NCBI RefSeq assembly: GCF_000423065.1
Contig: NZ_AUHG01000011.1
Span: forward strand, 310,001 to 374,000
From: Christiangramia echinicola DSM 19838
Lineage (GTDB): Bacteria; Bacteroidota; Bacteroidia; Flavobacteriales; Flavobacteriaceae
Direction of reading: 5' to 3'
DNA: 64,000 nt
A program made the position numbers and the translations under genes. The notes beneath the pieces are model-generated. The model was not told the DNA's origin and searched no databases. It saw only the letters and a list, made by a program, of their open reading frames with translations. The first letter of the stretch is position 1, and every line of letters starts with the position of its first letter. Below, piece after piece: positions 55,088-63,061 of the stretch.

Positions 55088-55789
55088 TTAGAGCGGATTT
55101 AATATAGCGAGGTAGTCAAAATGCTCTCCTTTCTGTATTATTTCACATCTAAAATTGTGCTCTTTCGCTTTTTCTTCTAATAGCCTGGCATCAATATAAA
55201 GCCAGTCGAAATAATCAGATTCAGCATTTTTATAACTCAGTTTGTATTCCAATTCACCATAATATTTTTCAAGATCTGGTTTCTCGTCCTCGAATAAATA
55301 AATAAGATCTGAAGAATCCATTAATATCTGGCCTCCTTCATTTAATAATGTTCTGGAATGTTCAAAAAAGAGATTTAGATTTTTTAGTTTGCCTATGATA
55401 CCGCTACCATTCATTAACATTAAAATAGTGTCGAATTTCTCATTTTCGATCTCGTAAAAATTCTGACAAACAGTTTCTTTCACTCCCCTTATTTCAGCAA
55501 TTTCAATTGCGCCAGGCGAAGTATCTATAGCCTTAATATCTAGATTTCTTTCATTCTGAAGAAATAATGCATGACTACCGGCGCCACAACCAACATCCAG
55601 AACTTTACCTCTGCAAAGATCCAGGGCTTTTTTTTCAACTCCGGGCATATCCTCAAACGCTCTGAATAAATAGTCTATAGGAATGATGTCATCATCAAAG
55701 TCTGGCGAATGAACTATGATATCTGTGGGGTCATTTTCTTTATAAAATGCCTTAATGGCCGTGCCGAATATATCCTTATTTTTGTCCAA
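55088..55789 (-). CDS. Class I SAM-dependent methyltransferase
   Basis: The protein has 233 residues. SAM-binding motif I is VLDVGCGAGSHALFL at about residues 63-77, followed by IKAIDTSPGAIEIAE and motif FDTILMLMNGSG. The start is a TTG at 55789-55787: an in-frame stop lies 15 bases upstream and the next ATG comes only after the fold has begun. The TTG shares one base with the ATG of the divergent YkgJ-type gene. The substrate is not evident. Confidence 0.85.
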   Translation of the reverse strand: MDKNKDIFGTAIKAFYKENDPTDIIVHSPDFDDDIIPIDYLFRAFEDMPGVEKKALDLCRGKVLDVGCGAGSHALFLQNERNLDIKAIDTSPGAIEIAEIRGVKETVCQNFYEIENEKFDTILMLMNGSGIIGKLKNLNLFFEHSRTLLNEGGQILMDSSDLIYLFEDEKPDLEKYYGELEYKLSYKNAESDYFDWLYIDARLLEEKAKEHNFRCEIIQKGEHFDYLAILNPL

Positions 55790-56283
55790 TGGAAGAAATT
55801 CTTAAAAGGTTACCTGAAAAGGCCAAAGATAAGAAGAAGGAGAATAGGAAGTTCTTTTCGAAGCTAAAGAAAAGACCCCCAAAAGATCTCGATTCACTTA
55901 TGGTGGAACTTCATGAAGATGAATTCTCCAGAACCGATTGTCTTACCTGTGCGAATTGCTGCAAAACTACCGGGCCATTATTCACTCAGAAAGATATTGA
56001 AAGGATAGCAAAACATTTCAGGATGAAGCCTGGTGAATTCATCGATACCTATTTAAGACTTGACGAAGAAAATGATTTTGTTTTGCAAAAGGTTCCATGT
56101 CCTTTTCTTGGAGCAGATAATTATTGTTCCATCTATGAAAAAAGGCCAAAGGCCTGCCGGGAATATCCGCATACAGACCGAAAGGATTTTCATAAAATCT
56201 CCAATATAACCATACGAAATACGGCAGTGTGTCCGGCAGCTTATAATATCGTGGAGGAAATGAAAAGGAGATTGGCGAGGTGA
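55789..56283 (+). CDS. YkgJ-family cysteine-cluster protein
   Basis: The protein has 164 residues. The family's cysteine motif is DCLTCANCCKTTGP at about 45-58, and a second group is at about 105-125 (PCPFLGADNYCSIYEKRPKACREYPH), with a final Cys near 145. These residues probably bind zinc or an iron-sulfur cluster. Function is unestablished; some family members have been linked to Fe-S binding. The ATG overlaps the TTG start of the divergent methyltransferase by one base. Confidence 0.88.
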   Translation: MEEILKRLPEKAKDKKKENRKFFSKLKKRPPKDLDSLMVELHEDEFSRTDCLTCANCCKTTGPLFTQKDIERIAKHFRMKPGEFIDTYLRLDEENDFVLQKVPCPFLGADNYCSIYEKRPKACREYPHTDRKDFHKISNITIRNTAVCPAAYNIVEEMKRRLAR

Positions 56284-56293
56284 AAATTCAGTG

Positions 56294-56476
56294 CTAATGA
56301 GGTTTCTTTTCAGTAATATAATAAAGAGTAGCCCCCAACAAGGGAATAGAAAGAATTACCAGGAGCCATATTATTTTGGCTAATAAACTGATTTCATTCT
56401 CAATAAGATCTTTGATCATTATTATTACGAAGATTGCACTCAATACTAAAAGCGAAAAAAAAGCTATAGATTCCAT
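56294..56476 (-). CDS. Small membrane protein with PLD-N-like segment
   Basis: The protein has 60 residues and two hydrophobic helices (about 4-21 and 33-53). The second one carries the KIIWLLVILSIPLLGATLYYI sequence that is typical of the short PLDc-N-type membrane segment. It lies 11 bases after the NamZ stop on the same strand. Likely real because of this motif and the tight spacing; no function assigned. Confidence 0.65.
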   Translation of the reverse strand: MESIAFFSLLVLSAIFVIIMIKDLIENEISLLAKIIWLLVILSIPLLGATLYYITEKKPH

Positions 56477-56487
56477 AGATCAATTTA

Positions 56488-57726
56488 TTACTGATAGATC
56501 AGGTACTTTGAACGCATTGCTTTGAATTCTACCAGACCACTTTTCCAGCTTTCCTTTATTTCCTGAACAGCCATCCCAGATTCAATTTGTTGCTGCAGTT
56601 GTTGGGTGCCAGCCAGTTTAGTGAAAAATGAATTAAAAAACTCCTTTTTATTTTCGGTTTGATTATAAGCTTCAATGAGCCATTCAAGGTTTAGAGAATT
56701 TAATTCTGCTATATCCTGTAAATTTTTCCCATAGCATTTTTCACCTGAGTGTTTGGGATGTTTAGCTCCGGCCATTGGCTCAGGAATATAGGAATATTCA
56801 TAGTGCTCTTTATCAAGATAAGGAGAACCAAATACCTGAAACTGATCCTTAGTTCCACGGCCAGCGTTTACATTGGTACCTTCGAAAAAGCAAAGGCTTG
56901 GATATAGGTTTATTGACTTATCATTAGGAAGGTTTGGCGATGGCTTAACCGGTAATGAATAAGATTTTGAATGATCATAATTTTCCATTTTAACGATCTT
57001 TAATTCACACTGAACTTCATTTTTCAGCCATTTCTCACCATTGATCATTTGCGCATATTCTCCAATCGTCATTCCATGAACTACCGGTATAGGATGCATC
57101 CCTACAAAACTACTGTGTTCTGGTTCCAAAACAGGGCCGTCTACATAACGCCCATTAGGGTTAGGCCTGTCCAGGATTAATAAAGGAATATTATTTTCTG
57201 CACTGGCTTCCATGATATAATGCAGGGTTGAGATATATGTGTAAAACCTGGCTCCCACATCTTGAATATCGAAGATCAATAGGTCAATATCCTTTAAAGA
57301 TTCTGAGGAAGGTTTCTTACTATCTCCATAAAGTGAAAATACAGGTAGACCTGTCCTGGTATCCAGGCCATTTTTCACAACTTCTCCTGCATCTGCAGTC
57401 CCTCTGAATCCATGCTCAGGAGCAAAAACTTTACTTATTTTAATATCCAGGCTCAGTAAAGAATCTACCAGGTGGATATGATCACCCTTTTCAGTTTTAA
57501 TTGTGGAGGTTTGATTTCCCACAATTGCTATTTTCTTATTTTTTAGGTAATCCAAATAATCATCGGTTCTGTTTGCACCAGTAATTATTTCCTGATTAAT
57601 GGAATCTGTTTTTTGGATCTGTTTTTCGTCATTTGAAAGATGACCTGTTTGGTTGTTCGTGTTTCCGCAGGAAAGATTTCCGATAAGAAAGAATAAAAAT
57701 GTACTTTTGAGCAATCTCTTAATCAT
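56488..57726 (-). CDS. NamZ-type exo-beta-N-acetylmuramidase lipoprotein (DUF1343)
   Basis: The protein has 412 residues with lipobox LSC (Cys20). The DUF1343 core starts with KKIAIVGNQTS and has HGFRGTADAGE, FSLYGDSKKPS, LLIFDIQDVGARFYTYISTLHYIMEA split by turns, ILDRPNPNGRYVDGPVLEPEHSSFVGMHPIPVVHGMTIGEYA in order, and EGTNVNAGRGT. NamZ enzymes remove N-acetylmuramic acid from peptidoglycan fragments. Membrane anchoring suits murein recycling in the periplasm. It diverges from a LolC/E-like gene, 6 bases away. Confidence 0.9.
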   Translation of the reverse strand: MIKRLLKSTFLFFLIGNLSCGNTNNQTGHLSNDEKQIQKTDSINQEIITGANRTDDYLDYLKNKKIAIVGNQTSTIKTEKGDHIHLVDSLLSLDIKISKVFAPEHGFRGTADAGEVVKNGLDTRTGLPVFSLYGDSKKPSSESLKDIDLLIFDIQDVGARFYTYISTLHYIMEASAENNIPLLILDRPNPNGRYVDGPVLEPEHSSFVGMHPIPVVHGMTIGEYAQMINGEKWLKNEVQCELKIVKMENYDHSKSYSLPVKPSPNLPNDKSINLYPSLCFFEGTNVNAGRGTKDQFQVFGSPYLDKEHYEYSYIPEPMAGAKHPKHSGEKCYGKNLQDIAELNSLNLEWLIEAYNQTENKKEFFNSFFTKLAGTQQLQQQIESGMAVQEIKESWKSGLVEFKAMRSKYLIYQ

Positions 57727-57732
57727 AGGATA

Positions 57733-58965
57733 TTGAATTTCGAGTATTTCGTTGTAAAGCGCCTAATCAGCGCTAAAAAGTATAAAAGTAGTATTTCTGC
57801 GCCTATAATAAAAATAGCGATCACAGCGATTGCCATTGGTGTTATCATGATGCTTGTTTCTTTTGCTACCGGTCTTGGTTTACAGGAGAAAATAAGGGAT
57901 AAGATCTCGGCTTTCAATGGCCACATTAATATTTCCAGTTACGACAATAATAGTTCCAAGGTTTCTCTTATTCCGGTTTCAAAAAACCAGGATTTCTATC
58001 CTGAATTTAATACTGTAGATGGGATAAAACATATACAGGCGGTCGCGACTAAATTCGCGGTGATAAGAACCGAAGAAGATTTTGAAGGCATCATAGTGAA
58101 AGGGGTTGGAGATGATTATAGCTGGGAATATTTTGATGAGTTTTTAATTGACGGCAAACTCCCTGATTTTTCTAGTAATTTGAATGATGAGATCTTGATC
58201 TCGCAATACCTTGCAAACAGGCTGCAATTAAAAGTAGGGGATAAAGTTCCTACTTATTTTTTAAGGGAAGATAGTGAGCGCCCCCTGGCAAGAGGATTTG
58301 AGATCACCGGGATCTACGAATCAGGATTTCAGGAATTTGATGAGTTATATTTACTGGCCGATATAAGGCATATCCAGCGTATTAATAAATGGGAAGATGA
58401 CCAGGTTGGAAATTTCGAGGTTTTCGTTGAAAATTTTAATGAACTTGATCAAAAAGGGAATGAAGTTTATGAGAATACAGGTTCATTTCTGGATACACAA
58501 ACAATTAGTCAGAAGTACTATTCTATTTTCGAATGGTTGTCTTTATTTGATTTTAATATTGCTCTTATCATAGGGATTATGATCCTGGTTGCCGGGATAA
58601 ATATGATCACCGCCTTACTGGTATTGATCCTGGAACGTACACAAATGATCGGGATCCTTAAAGGACTGGGAGCCGGAGATTGGAGTATCAGGAAAATCTT
58701 TCTTTATAATGCCGGATATCTTATTATCCTTGGGCTTTTCTGGGGGAATCTTATTGGAATTGGAATTCTGGCCCTTCAGAAATATTTCAAACTGGTGCCT
58801 CTAGATCCAAGAACCTATTATGTGACTGAAGTTCCTATCTATCTTAACTGGGATTACATACTAGCTGTTAATTTTGGTACATTAATATTGTGTATGTTAA
58901 TGCTTTTGATTCCTTCTGTTATTATCTCTAAAATATCACCGGTAAAAGCGATTAAATTCGAGTAA
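57733..58965 (+). CDS. LolC/E-type FtsX-domain ABC permease
   Basis: The protein has 410 residues and four membrane helices: one near the N-terminus (about 24-46, AITAIAIGVIMMLVSFATGLG), and three in the C-terminal half (about 275-300, 320-345, 375-400). The large periplasmic domain lies between (about 50-265). It ends with IISKISPVKAIKFE, a typical FtsX/MacB ending. The family moves lipoproteins from the inner membrane to the outer-membrane carrier, or acts in a tripartite exporter. No ATPase gene is adjacent. Confidence 0.9.
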   Translation: MNFEYFVVKRLISAKKYKSSISAPIIKIAITAIAIGVIMMLVSFATGLGLQEKIRDKISAFNGHINISSYDNNSSKVSLIPVSKNQDFYPEFNTVDGIKHIQAVATKFAVIRTEEDFEGIIVKGVGDDYSWEYFDEFLIDGKLPDFSSNLNDEILISQYLANRLQLKVGDKVPTYFLREDSERPLARGFEITGIYESGFQEFDELYLLADIRHIQRINKWEDDQVGNFEVFVENFNELDQKGNEVYENTGSFLDTQTISQKYYSIFEWLSLFDFNIALIIGIMILVAGINMITALLVLILERTQMIGILKGLGAGDWSIRKIFLYNAGYLIILGLFWGNLIGIGILALQKYFKLVPLDPRTYYVTEVPIYLNWDYILAVNFGTLILCMLMLLIPSVIISKISPVKAIKFE

Positions 58966-58998
58966 AATTTCTTGCCAGAATATAAGCAGCTGGATTCC

Positions 58999-59030
58999 TT
59001 GGATTAAGGCCGTAGGATTTTTTACATTTG
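58999..59030 (+). promoter_or_regulatory. Promoter of the cysteine synthase gene
   Basis: -33 TTG at 58999-59001, 21-base spacer, exact -7 TACATTTG at 59023-59030. The ATG follows at 59049. Confidence 0.65.
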
Positions 59031-59048
59031 CAATCTTAAAAATTGAAA

Positions 59049-60029
59049 ATGGAATACGCTGAAAATATATTAGGTACTATAGGGAATACTCCTTTGGTGA
59101 AAATGAATAAGATCACTGAGGAGATCGATGCCCTGGTACTTGCTAAATATGAAACCTTTAATCCTGGAAATTCTGTAAAGGATCGTATGGCAGTGAAAAT
59201 GGTTGAGGATGCTGAAAAGAAAGGACTTTTAAAGCCTGGCGGAACTATCATTGAAGGGACTTCAGGAAATACAGGAATGGGACTTGCTTTGGTTGCGATC
59301 GTGAAAGGTTATAAAATGATCTGTGTGTTAAGTGATAAACAAAGCAAGGAGAAAATGGACATTCTTAGAGCTGTTGGCAGCGAAGTTATAGTGTGTCCAA
59401 CAGATGTTGAGCCAGATGACCCACGTTCATATTATTCAACTTCTAAAAGGCTTGCCGAGGAAACTCCGAATTCCTGGTATGTAAATCAATATGATAACCT
59501 TGCCAATCGCGAGGCGCATTACGAAACTACAGGACCTGAGATCTGGAGACAGACAGATGGAAAAGTGACCCATTTTGTGGTTGGAGTAGGAACAGGCGGG
59601 ACTATTTCTGGGGTTGGAAAATACTTAAAAGAGCAAAACCCTAATATTAAAGTTTGGGGAATAGATACTTACGGCTCCGTATTCAAAAAGTATCATGAAA
59701 CAGGAGAATTTGATGAAAAGGAGATCTATCCCTATGTTACTGAAGGAATCGGGGAAGATATATTGCCTAAGAATGTAGATTTTGACGTAATTGATGGTTT
59801 TACTAAAGTAACCGATAAGGACGCAGCGGTTTATACTCAGAAACTCTCTAAAGAAGAAGGTTTCTTCCTTGGAAATAGTGCTGGAGCGGCCGCAAAAGGT
59901 TTGCTGCAGTTAAAGGAGCATTTCACGAAAGATGATGTAGTGGTTGTTTTATTCCACGACCATGGAAGCAGGTATGTCGGGAAAATGTACAATGATGATT
60001 GGATGAGAAAGATGGGGTATCTGGATTGA
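59049..60029 (+). CDS. Cysteine synthase family (PLP-dependent)
   Basis: The protein has 326 residues from the ATG at 59049; an in-frame TTG at 59043 adds two residues and is less likely. The PLP Lys lies in NPGNSVKDRMAVKM. The pyridoxal loop is GTSGNTGMGLA, followed by VGVGTGGTISGVGKYLKE. The tail is longer than that of CysK and resembles CysM/CBS-like enzymes. It makes cysteine from O-acetylserine and sulfide, or performs a related beta-replacement. It stands alone, with no cysE next to it. Confidence 0.92.
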   Translation: MEYAENILGTIGNTPLVKMNKITEEIDALVLAKYETFNPGNSVKDRMAVKMVEDAEKKGLLKPGGTIIEGTSGNTGMGLALVAIVKGYKMICVLSDKQSKEKMDILRAVGSEVIVCPTDVEPDDPRSYYSTSKRLAEETPNSWYVNQYDNLANREAHYETTGPEIWRQTDGKVTHFVVGVGTGGTISGVGKYLKEQNPNIKVWGIDTYGSVFKKYHETGEFDEKEIYPYVTEGIGEDILPKNVDFDVIDGFTKVTDKDAAVYTQKLSKEEGFFLGNSAGAAAKGLLQLKEHFTKDDVVVVLFHDHGSRYVGKMYNDDWMRKMGYLD

Positions 60030-60058
60030 TTTCTAGATAAAAGCCTCACTAAGTTTTA

Positions 60059-62182
60059 ATGAAAAATTTTTATATGGTAAAGAATTCGTGGTTGGTAACC
60101 AGTCTATTTCTATTTTTAACACTAACTGTAAATGCACAAAATGAGGAAAAGAAACCTTCAGATTTAGAAGTTTCTTTAAAACTCATCAATCCCACCCAGG
60201 AAATAAATGACGGCGAGACCCGTTTAGAGGTTGAGGGAGGTGTGCCACCATACCAGTTTAAATGGAGCAAGCAAAGTGTTGCTCTAGATTCTAAAAAAGC
60301 TCAGGGATTAAGTGAAGGACTTGATTATTCAGTTACCGTTACAGATTCAGAGGGTAGAAAGGTTAAAAAGGATTTTAATATACCAGCTAATTCAATTACC
60401 GAAGTATTTAATAGTAAAGTACAACCGGCCGTAGACTTTCTGGGAGGCATACTATTCTGGGATCCTTTTGCAACTATTGGGATCTATGATCCTGTAGTTT
60501 ATACAGATGAAAAGGAAATACCAATCCCAAATTGGGATGCTACAACCAGCAATACATATTCACTTTCAAAATGGCTTGTAAAGGCGGGAGTTAAGGTAAC
60601 TGAAGGTGATAAAATTGCCATAGTAACGAGTGATTCAGGAGAAGAAATTGATGTTTATTCCGATGCCTCGGGGAAAGTTAGTTACCTGGTTCAGGAAGGA
60701 GGAGAAATATTTAATCCTAATGATAAGGGAGATGTAATAGAGCAGAATGCTCATATGATCGCTCAGGTACAATATGACGATCCGCAACCATTACATCATC
60801 CTAATGGAGATATAAGGAAAAATGCGATTCCATTTATAGTTATCTGGTTAATTCTGGGGAGTATATTTTTTACCCTGCGACTTGGATTTGTGAATATTCG
60901 TGGATTCAGACATTCTATTCAGCTGGCCAGAGGAAAATTTGATAATCCTGATGCGCCCGGAACAATCACTCATTTTCAGGCTATGGCTACCGCAGTATCT
61001 GCTACCGTGGGTCTTGGGAATATTGCCGGGGTGGCCGTTGCGATCTCTCTAGGAGGTGCTGGAGCAACATTCTGGATGTTCACTGCTGGGTTTTTCGCCA
61101 TGTCTTTGAAATTTACAGAATGTACACTTGGTGTTAAGTATCGTAATATAAATGAAGACGGAAGAATTTTTGGAGGACCCATGAATTACCTTAGATATGG
61201 TCTGGAGAAAAGAAATATGAAAGGTCTGGGGAAATTTCTTGCCGGTCTTTTTGCCGTACTTGGTATTGGAGCTTCTTTCGGCGGCGGAAATATGATTCAG
61301 TCTAATCAGGCTTTTAAAATTGTATCTGAGCAGATCCCGTTTTTACAGGGTCAAGGTTTTTGGTTCGGTATCGTATTCGCTCTACTTGTAGGAGCTGTAA
61401 TTCTGGGAGGTATTAACAGTATTGCCCGGGTAACCGGAAAAGTAGTACCCGTAATGGCAATTATATATATCCTGGGATGCGCAGTGGTAATTGGAGTTAA
61501 TATTGAAAATATTGGAGGCGCTTTTTCCGCGATCTATAATGGTGCATTATCAGCTAGTGCAATGAAAGGTGGATTTATTGGGGTACTTATCATTGGTCTT
61601 CAGCGGGCTGCGTTCTCGAGTGAGGCCGGAGTTGGTTCTGCAGCGATCGCCCATAGTGCTACCAAAACTGAAAATCCTATAGCAGACGGATTCACCTCAT
61701 TGGTGGAACCTTTTATAGATACTATGGTTGTTTGTACTATGACGGCCTTAGTTCTTATTTTCACTGGAATGCACGAAGTTGACGGTGGGATGCAAGGTGT
61801 TGAATTAACTGCAGATGCTTTTGGAAGTGTTATTTCCTGGTTTCCTGCAGTGTTAGCTCTGGCAGTATTTCTTTTTGCCTTTTCCACGATGGTTTCCTGG
61901 TCTTACTACGGAATGAGATCCTGGACCTACCTATTTGGGCAGAGCAAGAAATCTGAAATTATTTACAAGGTTCTATTTTTATTATTTGTTGTAGTTGGGG
62001 CATCAGTAAGCCTGGGAGCGGTTTTAAGTTTTTCAGATATGATGATCCTCGCCATGTCATTTCCTAATATTATAGGTCTTTACATCATGTCTTCAGAAGT
62101 AAGAGGAGATATGGAAATCTACTGGAATAAATTGAAAAATGGGGAACTATTTATAAATCCTAAGTTCAAGAAGGCAGCATAA
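60059..62182 (+). CDS. Alanine/sodium symporter (AGCS) with N-terminal exported domains
   Basis: The protein has 707 residues, against about 450 for ordinary AGCS. A signal peptide ends near NAQ (residue 27). Residues about 35-110 resemble a SprB/PKD-like beta domain (EGGVPPYQFKWSKQ, YSVTVTDSEGRKV). About 115-140 (PAVDFLGGILFW) matches the usual AGCS N-terminal helix. Residues about 140-250 insert a biotinyl/lipoyl-like domain (GVKVTEGDKIAIV, ASGKVSYLVQEGGEIF) without an obvious modifiable Lys at the MKM position. The transporter core follows from about 256 (TLRLGFVNIRGF, TAVSATVGLGNIAGVAVAIS). It should import alanine or glycine with Na+. Confidence 0.9.
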   Translation: MKNFYMVKNSWLVTSLFLFLTLTVNAQNEEKKPSDLEVSLKLINPTQEINDGETRLEVEGGVPPYQFKWSKQSVALDSKKAQGLSEGLDYSVTVTDSEGRKVKKDFNIPANSITEVFNSKVQPAVDFLGGILFWDPFATIGIYDPVVYTDEKEIPIPNWDATTSNTYSLSKWLVKAGVKVTEGDKIAIVTSDSGEEIDVYSDASGKVSYLVQEGGEIFNPNDKGDVIEQNAHMIAQVQYDDPQPLHHPNGDIRKNAIPFIVIWLILGSIFFTLRLGFVNIRGFRHSIQLARGKFDNPDAPGTITHFQAMATAVSATVGLGNIAGVAVAISLGGAGATFWMFTAGFFAMSLKFTECTLGVKYRNINEDGRIFGGPMNYLRYGLEKRNMKGLGKFLAGLFAVLGIGASFGGGNMIQSNQAFKIVSEQIPFLQGQGFWFGIVFALLVGAVILGGINSIARVTGKVVPVMAIIYILGCAVVIGVNIENIGGAFSAIYNGALSASAMKGGFIGVLIIGLQRAAFSSEAGVGSAAIAHSATKTENPIADGFTSLVEPFIDTMVVCTMTALVLIFTGMHEVDGGMQGVELTADAFGSVISWFPAVLALAVFLFAFSTMVSWSYYGMRSWTYLFGQSKKSEIIYKVLFLLFVVVGASVSLGAVLSFSDMMILAMSFPNIIGLYIMSSEVRGDMEIYWNKLKNGELFINPKFKKAA

Positions 62183-62206
62183 AATTAGTTTGAAAATAGA
62201 TATATT

Positions 62207-62237
62207 AAAACCTCGCTTTTTTCAGCGGGGTTTTTTT
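62207..62237 (+). terminator. Terminator after the symporter
   Basis: 11-bp stem AAAACCTCGCT / AGCGGGGTTTT (one T-G pair), with a 6-base loop and a run of T. Confidence 0.82.
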
Positions 62238-62317
62238 ATGCTAAGAAAAGGCTAAACCGCTCTGGATTATTTTTAATTATTTTCAAATGCCCTATTTTCA
62301 GGGCGTAAAAATTTATT

Positions 62318-63013
62318 ATGAAGAAGATCTACTTTTTATTTTTAAGCTTAATTCTGCTTTCCTGCAATTCTACTTTAGATGTTAAAAATAATCAGGAACC
62401 AGAAAATCCAGATTATACTTATCTCGCTCTTGGTGATTCCTATACTATTGGAGAAAGTGTGGTAGAAACTGAAGGATGGCCCGTTCAACTTGCAGAACAA
62501 CTTAGAGATCGTAATTATAAAATGGCACCACCTAAGATCATAGCTAAAACTGGGTGGACTACAGAAGATCTATTAAAAGGGATGGAGAATGAATTAGGTG
62601 TTCAAAGAGATTTTGATCTGGTGTCTATTCTAATAGGAGTAAATAATCAATACCAGGGGAAATTGATCACCGAATATGAAGAAGATCTGCGAACAATTTT
62701 CCGTAAAGCAATTAATCATTCTAAAACCAGGGAGCAGGGGGTGTTTGCCGTAAGTATTCCAGATTATGGATACACTCCATTTGGTTCTGCCAGGCAGGAA
62801 GAGATAAGTGCTGAGATAGATAGGTTTAATGCTATCTTCAAAAGAGTTGCGGCTGAATTTAATGTGCCTTTTTATAATATTACTCCAATCTCCAGGGATG
62901 CTGAAGAAAATCCTGAGCTAGTAGCCAGTGATGGATTACATCCTAGTGGTTTAATGTATGAGTATTGGGTAAATCAGTTTGTAAATATGGTAGCTGAAAA
63001 ACTTCCGGAATAA
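62318..63013 (+). CDS. SGNH/GDSL-family lipoprotein esterase
   Basis: The protein has 231 residues with lipobox LLSC (Cys16). The catalytic Ser is in LALGDSYTIGE (about 36-46), the block III Asn in SILIGVNNQYQG, and the Asp/His pair in VASDGLHPSGLMY near the C-terminus. This is the GDSL/SGNH hydrolase fold; it deacylates or de-esterifies lipids, acetylated sugars or similar substrates on the periplasmic side. It lies between the symporter and DUF2851 genes. Confidence 0.9.
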   Translation: MKKIYFLFLSLILLSCNSTLDVKNNQEPENPDYTYLALGDSYTIGESVVETEGWPVQLAEQLRDRNYKMAPPKIIAKTGWTTEDLLKGMENELGVQRDFDLVSILIGVNNQYQGKLITEYEEDLRTIFRKAINHSKTREQGVFAVSIPDYGYTPFGSARQEEISAEIDRFNAIFKRVAAEFNVPFYNITPISRDAEENPELVASDGLHPSGLMYEYWVNQFVNMVAEKLPE

Positions 63014-63049
63014 TTAATTATCACTCTCATTTTCAATTGTTTATTTTGA

Positions 63050-63057
63050 TACATTTG
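63050..63057 (+). promoter_or_regulatory. -7 element of the DUF2851 gene promoter
   Basis: TACATTTG is an exact TAnnTTTG match. Only four bases separate it from the GTG start at 63062, implying a leaderless message. No properly spaced -33 TTG. Confidence 0.5.
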
Positions 63058-63061
63058 AGAG

